A DNA stretch of 44,041 nucleotides from Flavobacteriales bacterium UBA958 (GTDB taxonomy: Bacteria; Bacteroidota; Bacteroidia; Flavobacteriales_D; Crocinitomicaceae): assembly GCA_002293045.1 (NCBI GenBank), contig DBCM01000097.1:1-44041 (forward strand), written 5' to 3'. Below are positions 25,089 to 34,157 of the stretch, piece after piece. Made by a program: the position numbers and the translations under genes. Each line of letters begins with the position of its first letter. The first letter of the stretch is position 1. A model generated the notes under the pieces. The model saw only the letters and a program-made list of their open reading frames with translations, was not told the DNA's origin and ran no database searches.

Positions 25089-26021
25089 GTACGTAGAAAC
25101 CCGATTCTCTATGCGAGTGATGATGTCTTCCTCGGTTTCTTTGACGAAGTCAAGGCCGGTGATTCTTTCATAAAGCTCAATGTATCGTTGACTAACCAAT
25201 GTCACAAACTCATCGGGCATTTCTGGCATTTGCTGACCCTCTAATCCTTGAAACCCTTCTTCAATTAACCACTGTCTTACAAATTCCTTGGACAGTTGTT
25301 TTTGAGTTTCTCCATTTCGTTGACGTTCCTCATATCCTTCTGAATAGAAATATCGGGAAGAGTCTGGCGTATGAATCTCATCGATTAAAATCACCTGGCC
25401 ATCTTTCAAACCAAACTCATATTTCGTATCCACCAAAATCAACCCGCGTTCCTTAGCCATTTGAGTGCCTCGTGCAAACAACGCTCTGGTGTAGGATTCC
25501 ATCTGAAGATATATATGTTCTGGAACGTGGCCATTCGAAATAATATCTGCCCTCGAGATATCTTCATCATGCCCTTCGTCGGCTTTCACGGCAGGCGTAA
25601 TAATCGGTTCTGGAAAGGGATCGTTTTCGTTCATTCCATCAGGCATCGGCACTCCACACAACATGCGATTTCCCGCTTTATACATCCTTGCGGCATGTCC
25701 GGCCAAATATCCGCGAATCACCATTTCAACTCGAATCGGTTCGCATGCAATGCCCACAGAAACATTAGCATCTGGGGTAGCAAGCAACCAGTTTGGCACT
25801 ATATCCACGGTGGCATTTAAAAAATACGTTGCTACTTGATTTAATACTTGACCCTTGAAAGGTATGGGTCTTGGTAAAATGTGGTCAAACGCACTGATAC
25901 GGTCCGAAGCTACCATGATTAATCTCCCGTCGGACAAAGAATACACATCCCTCACCTTTCCGTGATAGACCGATGTTTGACCCTTAAAATTAAACTCATG
26001 ACTTTTCAGTGCCTTTATCAT
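25077..26021 (-). CDS. purC: Phosphoribosylaminoimidazole-succinocarboxamide synthase
   Basis: The 314-aa SAICAR synthetase ligates aspartate to CAIR with ATP in purine synthesis. Family motifs are VYHGKVRDVYSL, MVASDRISAFDHILP, PIRVEMVIRGYLAG, ILVDTKYEFGLKDGQVILIDEIHTPDSSR and LSKEFVRQWL. The length matches the longer Bacteroidota form. It overlaps phoH upstream by 26 bp in a different frame, which is long for a coupled pair, and it overlaps pafA at its 3' end. Confidence 0.96.
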   Translation of the reverse strand: MIKALKSHEFNFKGQTSVYHGKVRDVYSLSDGRLIMVASDRISAFDHILPRPIPFKGQVLNQVATYFLNATVDIVPNWLLATPDANVSVGIACEPIRVEMVIRGYLAGHAARMYKAGNRMLCGVPMPDGMNENDPFPEPIITPAVKADEGHDEDISRADIISNGHVPEHIYLQMESYTRALFARGTQMAKERGLILVDTKYEFGLKDGQVILIDEIHTPDSSRYFYSEGYEERQRNGETQKQLSKEFVRQWLIEEGFQGLEGQQMPEMPDEFVTLVSQRYIELYERITGLDFVKETEEDIITRIENRVSTYLLS

Positions 26022-26988
26022 ATTTCTTTTGTTTATCTATTTGTTCTTGAGTTTCAAATGCAGTAATAATTTTTGCAATCAACTTATGGCGAATGATATC
26101 GCTGTGCCCCATTTCCACAATACCGATTCCCTCAACGTCTCTCAGGATTGAAGTGGCATAGGCCAGTCCTGAGCGCTGTTTTCCGGGTAAATCCACTTGC
26201 GACATATCTCCAGTAATCACAAACTTGGCCGTCATCCCCATTCGGGTTAGGAACATCTTCATTTGCATGATGGTGGTATTCTGTGCCTCATCTAAAATTA
26301 CAAAAGCTTTATCTAAGGTTCTTCCACGCATAAAAGCCAAAGGAGCGATTTCAATAACCCCATATTGAATCATTTCCGCCAATCGTTCTGGAGGAATCAT
26401 GTCTCTCAATGCATCATACAGGGGCATCAAATAAGGATCGAGTTTTTCCTTTAAATCTCCTGGAAGAAAGCCAAGATTTTCCCCTGCCTCTACCGCGGGG
26501 CGTGTGAGCACGATGCGTTTAACTTCTTTTGCTTTGAGTGCTTTAACTGCTAAAGCAACCGCCGTATATGTTTTTCCTGTTCCTGCGGGCCCGATGGCAA
26601 AGACCATATCATTTTTAACAATAGAGTCTACGAGTTTTTTTTGATTGACTGTACGCGCTTTAATTTTAACCCCACCATTTCCGTGCACCAAGGTTTCGGA
26701 ACCATTATCGGTATGAAGAAGCTTCTCGCCATCCGACAGCATTAAGTTATCGATGTTGTTTTCAGACAAGGAATTGAATCGGTCGAAATGTCTAAGAAGC
26801 AAAGATAATTTCACTTCAAATTGATCTATCAGTTCTTCTTCCCCTTTTACCACAATTTTATGTCCACGCGCTACAATGGAAAGTTTTGGGAAAAAGGTTT
26901 TCAAATGCTTAAGATTTTCATTGTTTACCCCAAAAAATGCAGCAGCATTTATCCCTCCCAGTTCTATATTCCGACTACTTAACTCCAA
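25996..26988 (-). CDS. phoH: PhoH-family ATPase
   Basis: The 330-aa cytoplasmic P-loop protein has an N-terminal KH-like segment, Walker A GPAGTGKT (133-140) and RIVLTRPAVEAGENLGFLPGD. These are followed by Walker B FVILDEAQNTT and the GDMSQVDLP motif. PhoH/PhoL proteins are RNA-associated ATPases or helicases linked to rRNA maturation and stress; the exact role is unsettled. It precedes purC with a 26-bp overlap. No clear TAnnTTTG box was found upstream in 26989-27074. Confidence 0.92.
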   Translation of the reverse strand: MELSSRNIELGGINAAAFFGVNNENLKHLKTFFPKLSIVARGHKIVVKGEEELIDQFEVKLSLLLRHFDRFNSLSENNIDNLMLSDGEKLLHTDNGSETLVHGNGGVKIKARTVNQKKLVDSIVKNDMVFAIGPAGTGKTYTAVALAVKALKAKEVKRIVLTRPAVEAGENLGFLPGDLKEKLDPYLMPLYDALRDMIPPERLAEMIQYGVIEIAPLAFMRGRTLDKAFVILDEAQNTTIMQMKMFLTRMGMTAKFVITGDMSQVDLPGKQRSGLAYATSILRDVEGIGIVEMGHSDIIRHKLIAKIITAFETQEQIDKQKKYDKGTEKS

Positions 26989-27028
26989 TTAAAATCAATT
27001 TATCAGGCGACATTGTGTTGAAAAACTA

Positions 27029-27036
27029 TACTTTTG
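27029..27036 (+). promoter_or_regulatory. Possible -7 box of the DUF62 gene
   Basis: TACTTTTG fits TAnnTTTG, 38 nt before the ATG at 27075. No correctly spaced -33 element is visible, so confidence is low. Confidence 0.35.
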
Positions 27037-27074
27037 GTAAAATTATAAAATAACTCAAACATTGCGTTCTTAAA

Positions 27075-27950
27075 ATGCAAATCATTACCCTTACATCGGA
27101 CATTGGATTGAGAGATTTTTATGTGGCTTCTGTGAAGGGCCGGCTATTGCAGGCGGTGAGTGGGGTCCAACTTATTGACATCACGCATCAAATTAAACCC
27201 TTTGAAGTGGCTGAGGCAGCTTACCAACTGAGAAGTTGCTATGATTCATTTCCTCGCGGGACCATTCATATGGTTGGTGTTGACACCGAACCTTATCTTC
27301 CGTATAAAATTACAGACCCATCTCAAGAAAATCAGCTCACCTATCCTTCTATCTTGAAATATGATGGTCATTTCTTTATCACCAATGACAACGGGTTTAT
27401 TGGAACATTCTTAGGAGAGGACGTGCCCGAAGCGCTCTACAGGTATACACGGATTGAAGAGGAACCTGAATCATGGACCTTTATGATGAAAACCTGTTTT
27501 GTGGAATTAGCAAGTAATATCGCGAACAAGGTGCCGTTTAAGGACTTTGCTGTAGAGGTAAATGCCTACAAAAAAGCCTTTACACCAAATCCAATTATTG
27601 AGCACAACGTGATTCAAGGAAATGTGATTCACATTGATCATTTTGGAAACATAATCACGAATATTTTCAAACATGATTTTGAGCGTTTTGGATTGGATAT
27701 CCCCTTCACCATTAGTTACCAAAAAAGAAACTACGACATAGATGTAATCTCCAAAGCGTATAATGATGTTACCATCAGTGAGCGGGTTGCGATTTTCAAT
27801 GACAACGGACGCTTAGAAATCGCCATCAATCGGGGTGCAAACGGGGGTAACGGGGGTGCCGACCGCTTATTTGGCATGAGGTTGGGCGAATCCGTTCGGG
27901 TAACCTTCTTCCCCAAAGGCTCGGTTAGAAATCTGAACTCCTTGCTATGA
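27075..27950 (+). CDS. DUF62 (SAM hydroxide adenosyltransferase family) protein, variant active site
   Basis: The 291-aa protein has the family layout: N-terminal ITLTSDIGLRDFYVASVKG and DITHQIKPFEVAEAAYQL, then GVDTEP, FFITNDNGFIG and the C-terminal beta domain with VIHIDHFGNIITNI. Canonical members hydrolyse S-adenosylmethionine using an Asp-Arg-His triad in VDPGVGxxR and TFHGRD motifs. Here the Asp is kept (D70) but the Arg position is Y77 and the His position is Met (TFMMKT, M137). Hydrolase activity is therefore doubtful. It overlaps the next gene by 4 nt (ATGA). Confidence 0.85.
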   Translation: MQIITLTSDIGLRDFYVASVKGRLLQAVSGVQLIDITHQIKPFEVAEAAYQLRSCYDSFPRGTIHMVGVDTEPYLPYKITDPSQENQLTYPSILKYDGHFFITNDNGFIGTFLGEDVPEALYRYTRIEEEPESWTFMMKTCFVELASNIANKVPFKDFAVEVNAYKKAFTPNPIIEHNVIQGNVIHIDHFGNIITNIFKHDFERFGLDIPFTISYQKRNYDIDVISKAYNDVTISERVAIFNDNGRLEIAINRGANGGNGGADRLFGMRLGESVRVTFFPKGSVRNLNSLL

Positions 27951-28264
27951 TCACCCGAATCGTTAAATTACATTTTAAAGAAGAACGAATTTCTGATTTT
28001 TTTGAACTCTTTGAGGATGTAAAATATAAGGTCGTGAATTTTCCAGGGTGCATTCAAATGACCTTGCTTCAAGACCACGCGCATCCGAATATCGTTTTTA
28101 CGTACAGCCATTGGGAAGATGCAGCCGCACTCGAGCATTACCGGCTTTCAACAACGTTTAATGGCCTTTGGGGTAAGATAAAACCAATGTTTGAAAGCAA
28201 GGCTGAGGCTTGGACCCTTCACGAGCAATTTGAAGGAACGAACAAAAGCGTCAAATCAGATTAA
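27947..28264 (+). CDS. ABM (antibiotic biosynthesis monooxygenase-like) domain protein
   Basis: The 105-aa ferredoxin-like fold protein begins MITRIVKLHFKEERISDF, then has FPGCIQMTLLQDHAHPNIVFTYSHWED and ALEHYRLS. This is the strand-helix pattern of the ABM/YdhR/heme-degrading dimeric barrel group. No heme-ligand signature (such as the Asn-Trp pair of IsdG) can be assigned. Its ATG overlaps the DUF62 stop, so the two are coupled. The function is unknown. Confidence 0.78.
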   Translation: MITRIVKLHFKEERISDFFELFEDVKYKVVNFPGCIQMTLLQDHAHPNIVFTYSHWEDAAALEHYRLSTTFNGLWGKIKPMFESKAEAWTLHEQFEGTNKSVKSD

Positions 28265-28265
28265 G

Positions 28266-28299
28266 TTGAGCGCCTATTTCATTAAAAATCCTAATTTTG
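28266..28299 (+). promoter_or_regulatory. Probable gldF operon promoter
   Basis: TTG at 28266-28268 and TAATTTTG at 28292-28299, spaced 23 bp, fit the Bacteroidota promoter at its upper spacing limit. The ATG of gldF is at 28323, 23 nt after the box. Confidence 0.55.
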
Positions 28300-28322
28300 A
28301 ACTTCACTAATTCAGGACGTCT

Positions 28323-29054
28323 ATGTATGCCCTCTATCTAAAAGAAGTTAGAAGTTTTTTAAGCTCCATTGTGGGCTATGTTTTCATTGTGATTTTTTTA
28401 ATTGCATGTTGGTTATTCAATTGGATGTTAAGTTCCAATATGAATATTCTAGACAGTGCCCAAGCGGAGCTTATTCCATTTTTCAATACGGCACCCTACA
28501 TCTTTCTGATTTTAATTCCGGCCATCACCATGCGCTCGATGGCTGAAGAACGCAGAACGGGAACACTTGAATTGTTATTCACCAAGCCCATTAGTGACCT
28601 CGGAATCCTGCTCGCGAAGTATTTTGCGGGGTTAACTCTCTTGTTAATCTCTATTTTACCAACCTTGGTCTACTATGGGTCGATTCATTACTTAGGAAAT
28701 CCCGTTGGAATTGTAGATGAAGGGGCCACGTTTACTTCCTACCTTGGATTAATTCTACTGGGCGCTGCATTTGTTTCCATCGGAATATTTGCGTCGTGTT
28801 TAACCTCAAGTCAGATTGTAGCATTCATCATGGCAACGGCCTTGTGCTATATGTTCTATGACGGATTGTCTTTATTGGGATCCTTCGCGCAATTCGGAAG
28901 CCTTGATTTTATTATTCAATATTTCAGCTTGAGTAATCATTACGATTCCATCAAAAAAGGGGTGGTCGTTGCCGGAGATCTTATTTTTAATCTATCGTTC
29001 ATCGTGTTCTTTTTAAGTGCCTCACTCACCGTGATTAAAACCCTAAAAAAATAG
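28323..29054 (+). CDS. gldF: Gliding motility ABC transporter permease GldF
   Basis: The 243-aa membrane protein has six predicted hydrophobic segments, starting IVGYVFIVIFLIACWLFNWML, and the ABC-2 permease motif SMAEERRTGTLELLFTKPIS. GldF works with GldG and the ATPase GldA in an ABC system needed for gliding in Flavobacterium johnsoniae. GldA is not in this window, which is usual because it is often unlinked. It is followed 2 nt later by gldG. Confidence 0.92.
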   Translation: MYALYLKEVRSFLSSIVGYVFIVIFLIACWLFNWMLSSNMNILDSAQAELIPFFNTAPYIFLILIPAITMRSMAEERRTGTLELLFTKPISDLGILLAKYFAGLTLLLISILPTLVYYGSIHYLGNPVGIVDEGATFTSYLGLILLGAAFVSIGIFASCLTSSQIVAFIMATALCYMFYDGLSLLGSFAQFGSLDFIIQYFSLSNHYDSIKKGVVVAGDLIFNLSFIVFFLSASLTVIKTLKK

Positions 29055-29056
29055 CC

Positions 29057-30874
29057 ATGAAAAAGATCAAATGGAGTGGTTTTTTCAATTGGGGGTACTT
29101 CTTCGGAATCCTTGCTGTACTCATATTGCTCAATGTCATTGGAGCCCTGATCAATGTTAAAATTGACATGACTGAAGACAGTCGCTATTCACTGGCTCAG
29201 GGGACCACCAATTTTCTTGCAGATAAAAAGAACTTTGAAAATCGGATTAGCATTAAAATATACTTAGAGGGAGAACTTCCGGCAGAAATACAAAGCTTTC
29301 GTAACGCAATAGAGGACAAGTTAAAAGACTTTAAATCCATTGCGGGAAATCGAATAGAATACCAATTTATAAATCCAAACGAGGGCCACGCCAATAAAAA
29401 GGAGGAGTATTTTTTCCTTCGTGGAATTTTCGAAAAAGGAATTCTGCCAACCAAAGTGGTATATGTGAAAAACGGGGTGCAATCCCAACTGATCTTGTGG
29501 CCAGGTGCAGAGGTAACCTATACCTCAAATGGTGTTGTAAAAGAAACATACATTCAATTTCTTCCCGGCACCCCAAATGGTGAACCCATGGAATTGAATC
29601 GATTAAATCCGATCCTTGAAAATGCACTGAATAACCTAGAGTACAACATCCTTTCCTCGTTGCGAAAAATCAGCCAAAAAGACAAAAAACGGATCGCATT
29701 TCTTCAAGGTCATGGGGAATTAAATGAGCATGAGACCATGAATGCTCGAGCTGTGTTAAGCCCCTATTTCTACCTTACCTCCTTAACGTTTAACAGCAAG
29801 GAATCCCTGAATGATTTAAACGAGCTTGATGGATTAATCATCGCTGACCCTAAGCAAGCATTCAGTGCTATGGACCTTTACTTTATAGATCAATTCGTAA
29901 TGAATGGCGGTCGCTTAATGGTCTTCATGAATACCCTTGCTCACCATGAAGATTCACTGGCGCAGAATTTTATGGACCATACCATTCGGAAGAATCTCAC
30001 TTTGGATAAAATGCTCTTTGATTACGGAATTAACATTCATGAAAACTATGTTTTCGACCGATTATGTGGGTACAGAAAGGTCCGTATGGATAATGCAAGC
30101 AGCTTGAGTTGGCCATACCACGTGCTAGCCAGCCCGTCGCTACACCCCATTACTCGGAACATCGACCCTGTATCGCTTGAATACGCAAATGAACTGCAAT
30201 TAATCGAAACACCGGGAGTAAAACTCACTAAAATCCTAACCAGTTCATCGAATGCTAATCGGTCTGGATTGGCTCCTCAAATCAGTTTAATGGATTTTCA
30301 GATTTTCGGTGAAAATCCTGCCTTTGTCGAAAACCCTACGGATCCAATTAATAAAATCACACTCGCCGCCATGGCCGAAGGCACCATCCCTTCTCACTTT
30401 ATTAATCGCGATGTACTGATTCAGGTGGATACACTAGAAGCATTCATTCCAGTGAACTACAGAAAAAAACAAGTGAAAAGTAATAAAGAAACAAAAGTAT
30501 TTGTGGTAGGAAATGGTCAGTTTATCGCCAATGCCTATGATTCGGTCTTCCGAGGAGGCAAGTACGAATACGTTTCATCTCCACCGTTTCCTTTCAATGC
30601 CCTAAAATATAGCAAAGTACCTGATTTAAATGGGCGGCCTTTGATTTATGGGAACCAAGAGTTTATACAAAATTTGGTTGATTATATGATGGGAGATAAT
30701 AGTGTATTGGATATCCGCAGCCGTCAAATAGAATTCAAAGAAATGGATAAAATGAAACTCCAGGCCGAAGGTGAACGAATTCGATACTTGAATTTATTTC
30801 TACCCATTGTACTCGTTGCCCTGGTGGCGTTTGTAATGATGTTTTCAAGAAAACGCAAATACATCAATCAATGA
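29057..30874 (+). CDS. gldG: Gliding motility ABC transporter substrate-binding-like protein GldG
   Basis: The 605-aa protein has an N-terminal transmembrane helix (YFFGILAVLILLNVIGALI), then NVKIDMTEDSRYSLA as in GldG. The large periplasmic region has IAFLQGHGELNE, DLNELDGLIIADPKQ and FMNGGRLMVF-like features. A C-terminal helix (LFLPIVLVALVAFVMMF) is followed by RKRK. It matches the GldG/DUF4350-like ABC auxiliary family. It is tightly coupled to gldF (2-nt gap) and overlaps the next gene by 4 nt. Confidence 0.92.
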   Translation: MKKIKWSGFFNWGYFFGILAVLILLNVIGALINVKIDMTEDSRYSLAQGTTNFLADKKNFENRISIKIYLEGELPAEIQSFRNAIEDKLKDFKSIAGNRIEYQFINPNEGHANKKEEYFFLRGIFEKGILPTKVVYVKNGVQSQLILWPGAEVTYTSNGVVKETYIQFLPGTPNGEPMELNRLNPILENALNNLEYNILSSLRKISQKDKKRIAFLQGHGELNEHETMNARAVLSPYFYLTSLTFNSKESLNDLNELDGLIIADPKQAFSAMDLYFIDQFVMNGGRLMVFMNTLAHHEDSLAQNFMDHTIRKNLTLDKMLFDYGINIHENYVFDRLCGYRKVRMDNASSLSWPYHVLASPSLHPITRNIDPVSLEYANELQLIETPGVKLTKILTSSSNANRSGLAPQISLMDFQIFGENPAFVENPTDPINKITLAAMAEGTIPSHFINRDVLIQVDTLEAFIPVNYRKKQVKSNKETKVFVVGNGQFIANAYDSVFRGGKYEYVSSPPFPFNALKYSKVPDLNGRPLIYGNQEFIQNLVDYMMGDNSVLDIRSRQIEFKEMDKMKLQAEGERIRYLNLFLPIVLVALVAFVMMFSRKRKYINQ

Positions 30875-31902
30875 AAAAAAATAAGAAACTGCTCAGTTTA
30901 ACCGCATTGCTCCTCGGAATTCTTGCGCTCGCTGTACTTGCCGTTAACCTCATCAAAAACAAAGGGAATTCAGATACAGAGTGGATCAATTTCGCGATAG
31001 CGGATACTACCCGCATTTCAAAAATTATCATTGAAGACACCTATGGGCAGCACATGGAACTGATACAAGATGGCGGTGAATGGCATGATGAAAATGGTGC
31101 TTGCGTCTCAAAGCCGAACGTTTCCTTTATTCTTGAAGCGGCGAAACTCATCGAATTTAAGGGGTATCTTCCGGAAAAATCGAAAGGAAAATTCACCGAA
31201 CTCATGGCCACGCAGCACATAAAGGTATCTTTCTATCTGGATGGACGCTGGTCGAAATCCTGGTATATTGGCCCGCCAGCACAGGATCACTACGGTCAAA
31301 TTATGCTCTTAGAAACGGCGGATGAAGGAAAAAGCAAAGATCCGGTAATGATGCGAATTAAAAACCTGAATGGCATTATTAGCCCTCGATTTTTTGCAGA
31401 ACGCAAGCGATGGATGTGCACCGAAATCTTCGCGCTCAATCCCGAAGAGATTAGCGCTGTAGATCTCAAAAACTTTGAAATTCCTGCACTCAGCTTTAAC
31501 ATTAAAAATTTTGGCCGTCGGTTTGAAGTAAGATCTCAAGGAAAAAAATTAAGCGTACTTGATACAGCAAACGTATATCGCTACCTGCAGGGATTCAAGA
31601 AAATTCACTTCAACTTTCCCAACATCGAATTAAGCAAGAAACAAGTGGATTCTGTTAAACGAAGCCCGCTCTTTTCTCAGTTAAAAGTGACAGAGCGCGG
31701 AGGAAAAATCACCACCTTGCGCATGCATCGAATAAAAAGCGAGGTTCCACAGCGGAATGAGGTGGGAGAAATGGTAGAAATGGACATGAATTTATTTTGG
31801 GCTGAGTTGCCTAACGGGGAATTGGTTAAATGCCAGTATTTTGTATTCAATGCCTTATTGATGGGTCATATCTATTTCCCAGATATCGCGAATGCGAAAT
31901 AA
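30871..31902 (+). CDS. DUF4340-like membrane-anchored protein linked to GldG
   Basis: The 343-aa protein has an N-terminal anchor (LLSLTALLLGILALAVLAVNL) and a large extracytoplasmic part with repeated beta structure. Segments such as RISKIIIEDTYGQHMELIQDGGEW and ISAVDLKNFEIPALSFNIKN resemble the DUF4340 fold that accompanies GldG-like genes in many bacteria. The ATGA overlap with gldG (30871-30874) argues that it acts with the same transporter. The family assignment is from pattern and context, not a search. Confidence 0.7.
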   Translation: MKKNKKLLSLTALLLGILALAVLAVNLIKNKGNSDTEWINFAIADTTRISKIIIEDTYGQHMELIQDGGEWHDENGACVSKPNVSFILEAAKLIEFKGYLPEKSKGKFTELMATQHIKVSFYLDGRWSKSWYIGPPAQDHYGQIMLLETADEGKSKDPVMMRIKNLNGIISPRFFAERKRWMCTEIFALNPEEISAVDLKNFEIPALSFNIKNFGRRFEVRSQGKKLSVLDTANVYRYLQGFKKIHFNFPNIELSKKQVDSVKRSPLFSQLKVTERGGKITTLRMHRIKSEVPQRNEVGEMVEMDMNLFWAELPNGELVKCQYFVFNALLMGHIYFPDIANAK

Positions 31903-31947
31903 AAATGGGAATTGAGCAAAGGGCGTATAGAATTCATAAAGTATTGT

Positions 31948-31955
31948 TATCTTTG
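31948..31955 (+). promoter_or_regulatory. -7 promoter box of dnaN
   Basis: TATCTTTG matches TAnnTTTG exactly and lies 18 nt before the dnaN ATG. No properly spaced -33 TTTG is present; the nearest TTG is 33 bp away. Confidence 0.58.
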
Positions 31956-31973
31956 TTTGTTGAAAATTAAGCT

Positions 31974-33092
31974 ATGAATTTTATTACCTCCAGCAATACC
32001 TTATTGAGTCATCTACAAAGCATTTCGGGTGCCCTAAGCACCAATACAAAAATGCCAATTTTAGATAATTTTCTATTCCAAATCACTGGAAATAAGCTAA
32101 CCGTTTCCGCTACAGATTTAGAAACTACCATGATTACCCATCTGGATGTTCAGTCTGATGCTGATGGCAAAATCGCCATTCCCGCGAAGCTTATCCTCGA
32201 CGTACTTAAAAGCCTCCCAGATCAACCGTGCACCTTTCGTGTAAGCCCGGAAAATTATTCCATTGAAATCACCTATGATAATGGTAAATCGAAAATGGTT
32301 GGATTCAACGGTGAGGAATTCCCGAAACTACCTACCGTAGATTACAGCAGCTCTATTGAAGTTACTGGTGAATTGCTTTCCAATGCCATCAATAAAACCT
32401 TGTTTGCCGTTGGAACAGATGAAATGCGTCCGGTAATGACCGGGGTATATTGTCATTTTTCACCTGAAGACATTACATTTGTGGCCACGGATGCACATAA
32501 ATTGGTGCGTTACCGCAGAACCGACATCAATACCACTTCGAGCTCCTCATTCATTCTACCTAAAAAACCGCTTAATCTACTGAAAGCTAATTTACGCGGG
32601 GAGGAATCGGTGAAATTGGAGTACAACGAATCCAATGCAACTTTTACCTTTAATGATTTAACCTTGGTTTGCAGACTTATCGACGGGAAATACCCGAATT
32701 ATGAAGCAGTGATTCCAAAGGAAAACCCGAATGTACTTACGTTAGAACGAAGCCATTTCTTGAGTTCGCTTAAACGCGTTGCAATCTTCTCGAACAAAAC
32801 GACACACCAAGTAAAACTCAAAATTGCGGGTGCTGAACTGCAATTATCCGCTGAAGATGTTGACTTTTCCAACGAGGCCAATGAGCGTCTAACATGTAAT
32901 TTTGATGGTGACGATATGGAGATTGGGTTTAATTCCCGATTTCTGATTGAAATGTTAGGGAATCTAGAAACCGATTCTGTACAATTATCGATGAGTGAAC
33001 CGTCTCGTGCCGGGCTATTAACGCCTCATGAAAGTGGAAACGCTGCAGAGCATATTTTAATGCTCGTGATGCCCGTGATGCTTTCTAGATAA
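31974..33092 (+). CDS. dnaN: DNA polymerase III beta subunit (sliding clamp)
   Basis: The 372-aa protein consists of three clamp folds. Typical features are MNFITSSNTLLSHLQSISGA, LPILDNFLF-like KMPILDNFLF, FVATDAHKLVRYR, LIDGKYPNYEAVIP and, at the C-terminus, EHILMLVMPVMLSR, the clamp-closing MPxxL tail. It rings DNA and tethers the replicase. It is about 5 kb from dnaA rather than adjacent. It is followed after 3 nt by rlmN, so the two are cotranscribed. Confidence 0.96.
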   Translation: MNFITSSNTLLSHLQSISGALSTNTKMPILDNFLFQITGNKLTVSATDLETTMITHLDVQSDADGKIAIPAKLILDVLKSLPDQPCTFRVSPENYSIEITYDNGKSKMVGFNGEEFPKLPTVDYSSSIEVTGELLSNAINKTLFAVGTDEMRPVMTGVYCHFSPEDITFVATDAHKLVRYRRTDINTTSSSSFILPKKPLNLLKANLRGEESVKLEYNESNATFTFNDLTLVCRLIDGKYPNYEAVIPKENPNVLTLERSHFLSSLKRVAIFSNKTTHQVKLKIAGAELQLSAEDVDFSNEANERLTCNFDGDDMEIGFNSRFLIEMLGNLETDSVQLSMSEPSRAGLLTPHESGNAAEHILMLVMPVMLSR

Positions 33093-33095
33093 CCT

Positions 33096-34157
33096 ATGCC
33101 TGCGGAAAAACCGAACATTCGTAACCTTTCTTTAGTTGAATTAACCGAGGCCATCGTCCAAGGAGGTTTTCCGAAGTTTCGCGCCTCGCAAGTGTATGAT
33201 TGGTTATGGAAACAACATGCGGCCAATTTCTCATCCATGAAAAACATTGGGGCTCCCCTAATTGCCTACTTGGAATCTACGTATCATATTGATCGATTGG
33301 TCCTGGATACCGTTCAAAAAAGCAGCGATAAAACCATCAAATGTGGGTTTAACACCATAGACAACCAAGTTATTGAGGGAGTTCTAATCCCCACCAGTAA
33401 ACGCATGACCGCATGCATATCCTCCCAAGCTGGATGTAGTTTGTCGTGTGCCTTTTGTGCTACTGGGAAGCTTAAACTTATGAAAAACTTGAGCGCCGGA
33501 GAATTGGTCGATCAAGTGGTGGTGCTCAATGAATTAGCGACTACTAACTATGGAATTCCGCTATCGAACATTGTGCTCATGGGAATGGGTGAGCCCTTAC
33601 TTAACTACAAGAATGTCATTTCGGCACTAGAGATTCTCACCGACCCCAATCGATTCAACATAAGCCCGCGAAGAATTACTTTATCAACTGCTGGTATTGC
33701 AAAAATGATCATGAAATTAGGGGATGAAAAAGTCCGTTTTAACCTTGCGCTTTCCTTGCATGCCGCCGACGACAAAAAGCGCAGCGAAGTAATGGAAATC
33801 AACGACTCCAACAACTTGGCTTCATTGCGTGAGGCATTAATCTATTTTCACGAACGCACAGGGTCCAGAATTACCTTTGAATACATCCTGTTTCATGAGT
33901 TTAATGATTCGATCGAAGACGCAGCAAACCTTGCTGTTTTTGCGCGCTGTGTTCCTTGTAAAATCAACATCATTGAATACAACAGCATTGGTGATTCTCG
34001 CTTTTCGAAGGCAACAGAAGCTCAAACAGAAGCCTTTAGGGAATTTTTAGAACGTAGAAACCTCATCGTAAACGTTCGGAGGAGTCGAGGAAAGGATATA
34101 GATGCTGCTTGTGGCCAGCTTGCAAATAAAATAAATCAGACTACAAAATCGCTTTAA
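33096..34157 (+). CDS. rlmN: 23S rRNA (adenine-2503-C2)-methyltransferase / tRNA methyltransferase RlmN
   Basis: The 353-aa radical-SAM enzyme has the cluster motif SLSCAFCATG with cysteines C114, C118 and C121. The mechanistic methyl-carrier cysteine C339 is near the C-terminus (DAACGQLANK); a second conserved region is VLMGMGEPLLNY. It methylates A2503 of 23S rRNA and A37 of some tRNAs. It forms a pair with dnaN and overlaps the convergent SirB1-like gene by 17 bp, with no terminator between them. Confidence 0.96.
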   Translation: MPAEKPNIRNLSLVELTEAIVQGGFPKFRASQVYDWLWKQHAANFSSMKNIGAPLIAYLESTYHIDRLVLDTVQKSSDKTIKCGFNTIDNQVIEGVLIPTSKRMTACISSQAGCSLSCAFCATGKLKLMKNLSAGELVDQVVVLNELATTNYGIPLSNIVLMGMGEPLLNYKNVISALEILTDPNRFNISPRRITLSTAGIAKMIMKLGDEKVRFNLALSLHAADDKKRSEVMEINDSNNLASLREALIYFHERTGSRITFEYILFHEFNDSIEDAANLAVFARCVPCKINIIEYNSIGDSRFSKATEAQTEAFREFLERRNLIVNVRRSRGKDIDAACGQLANKINQTTKSL

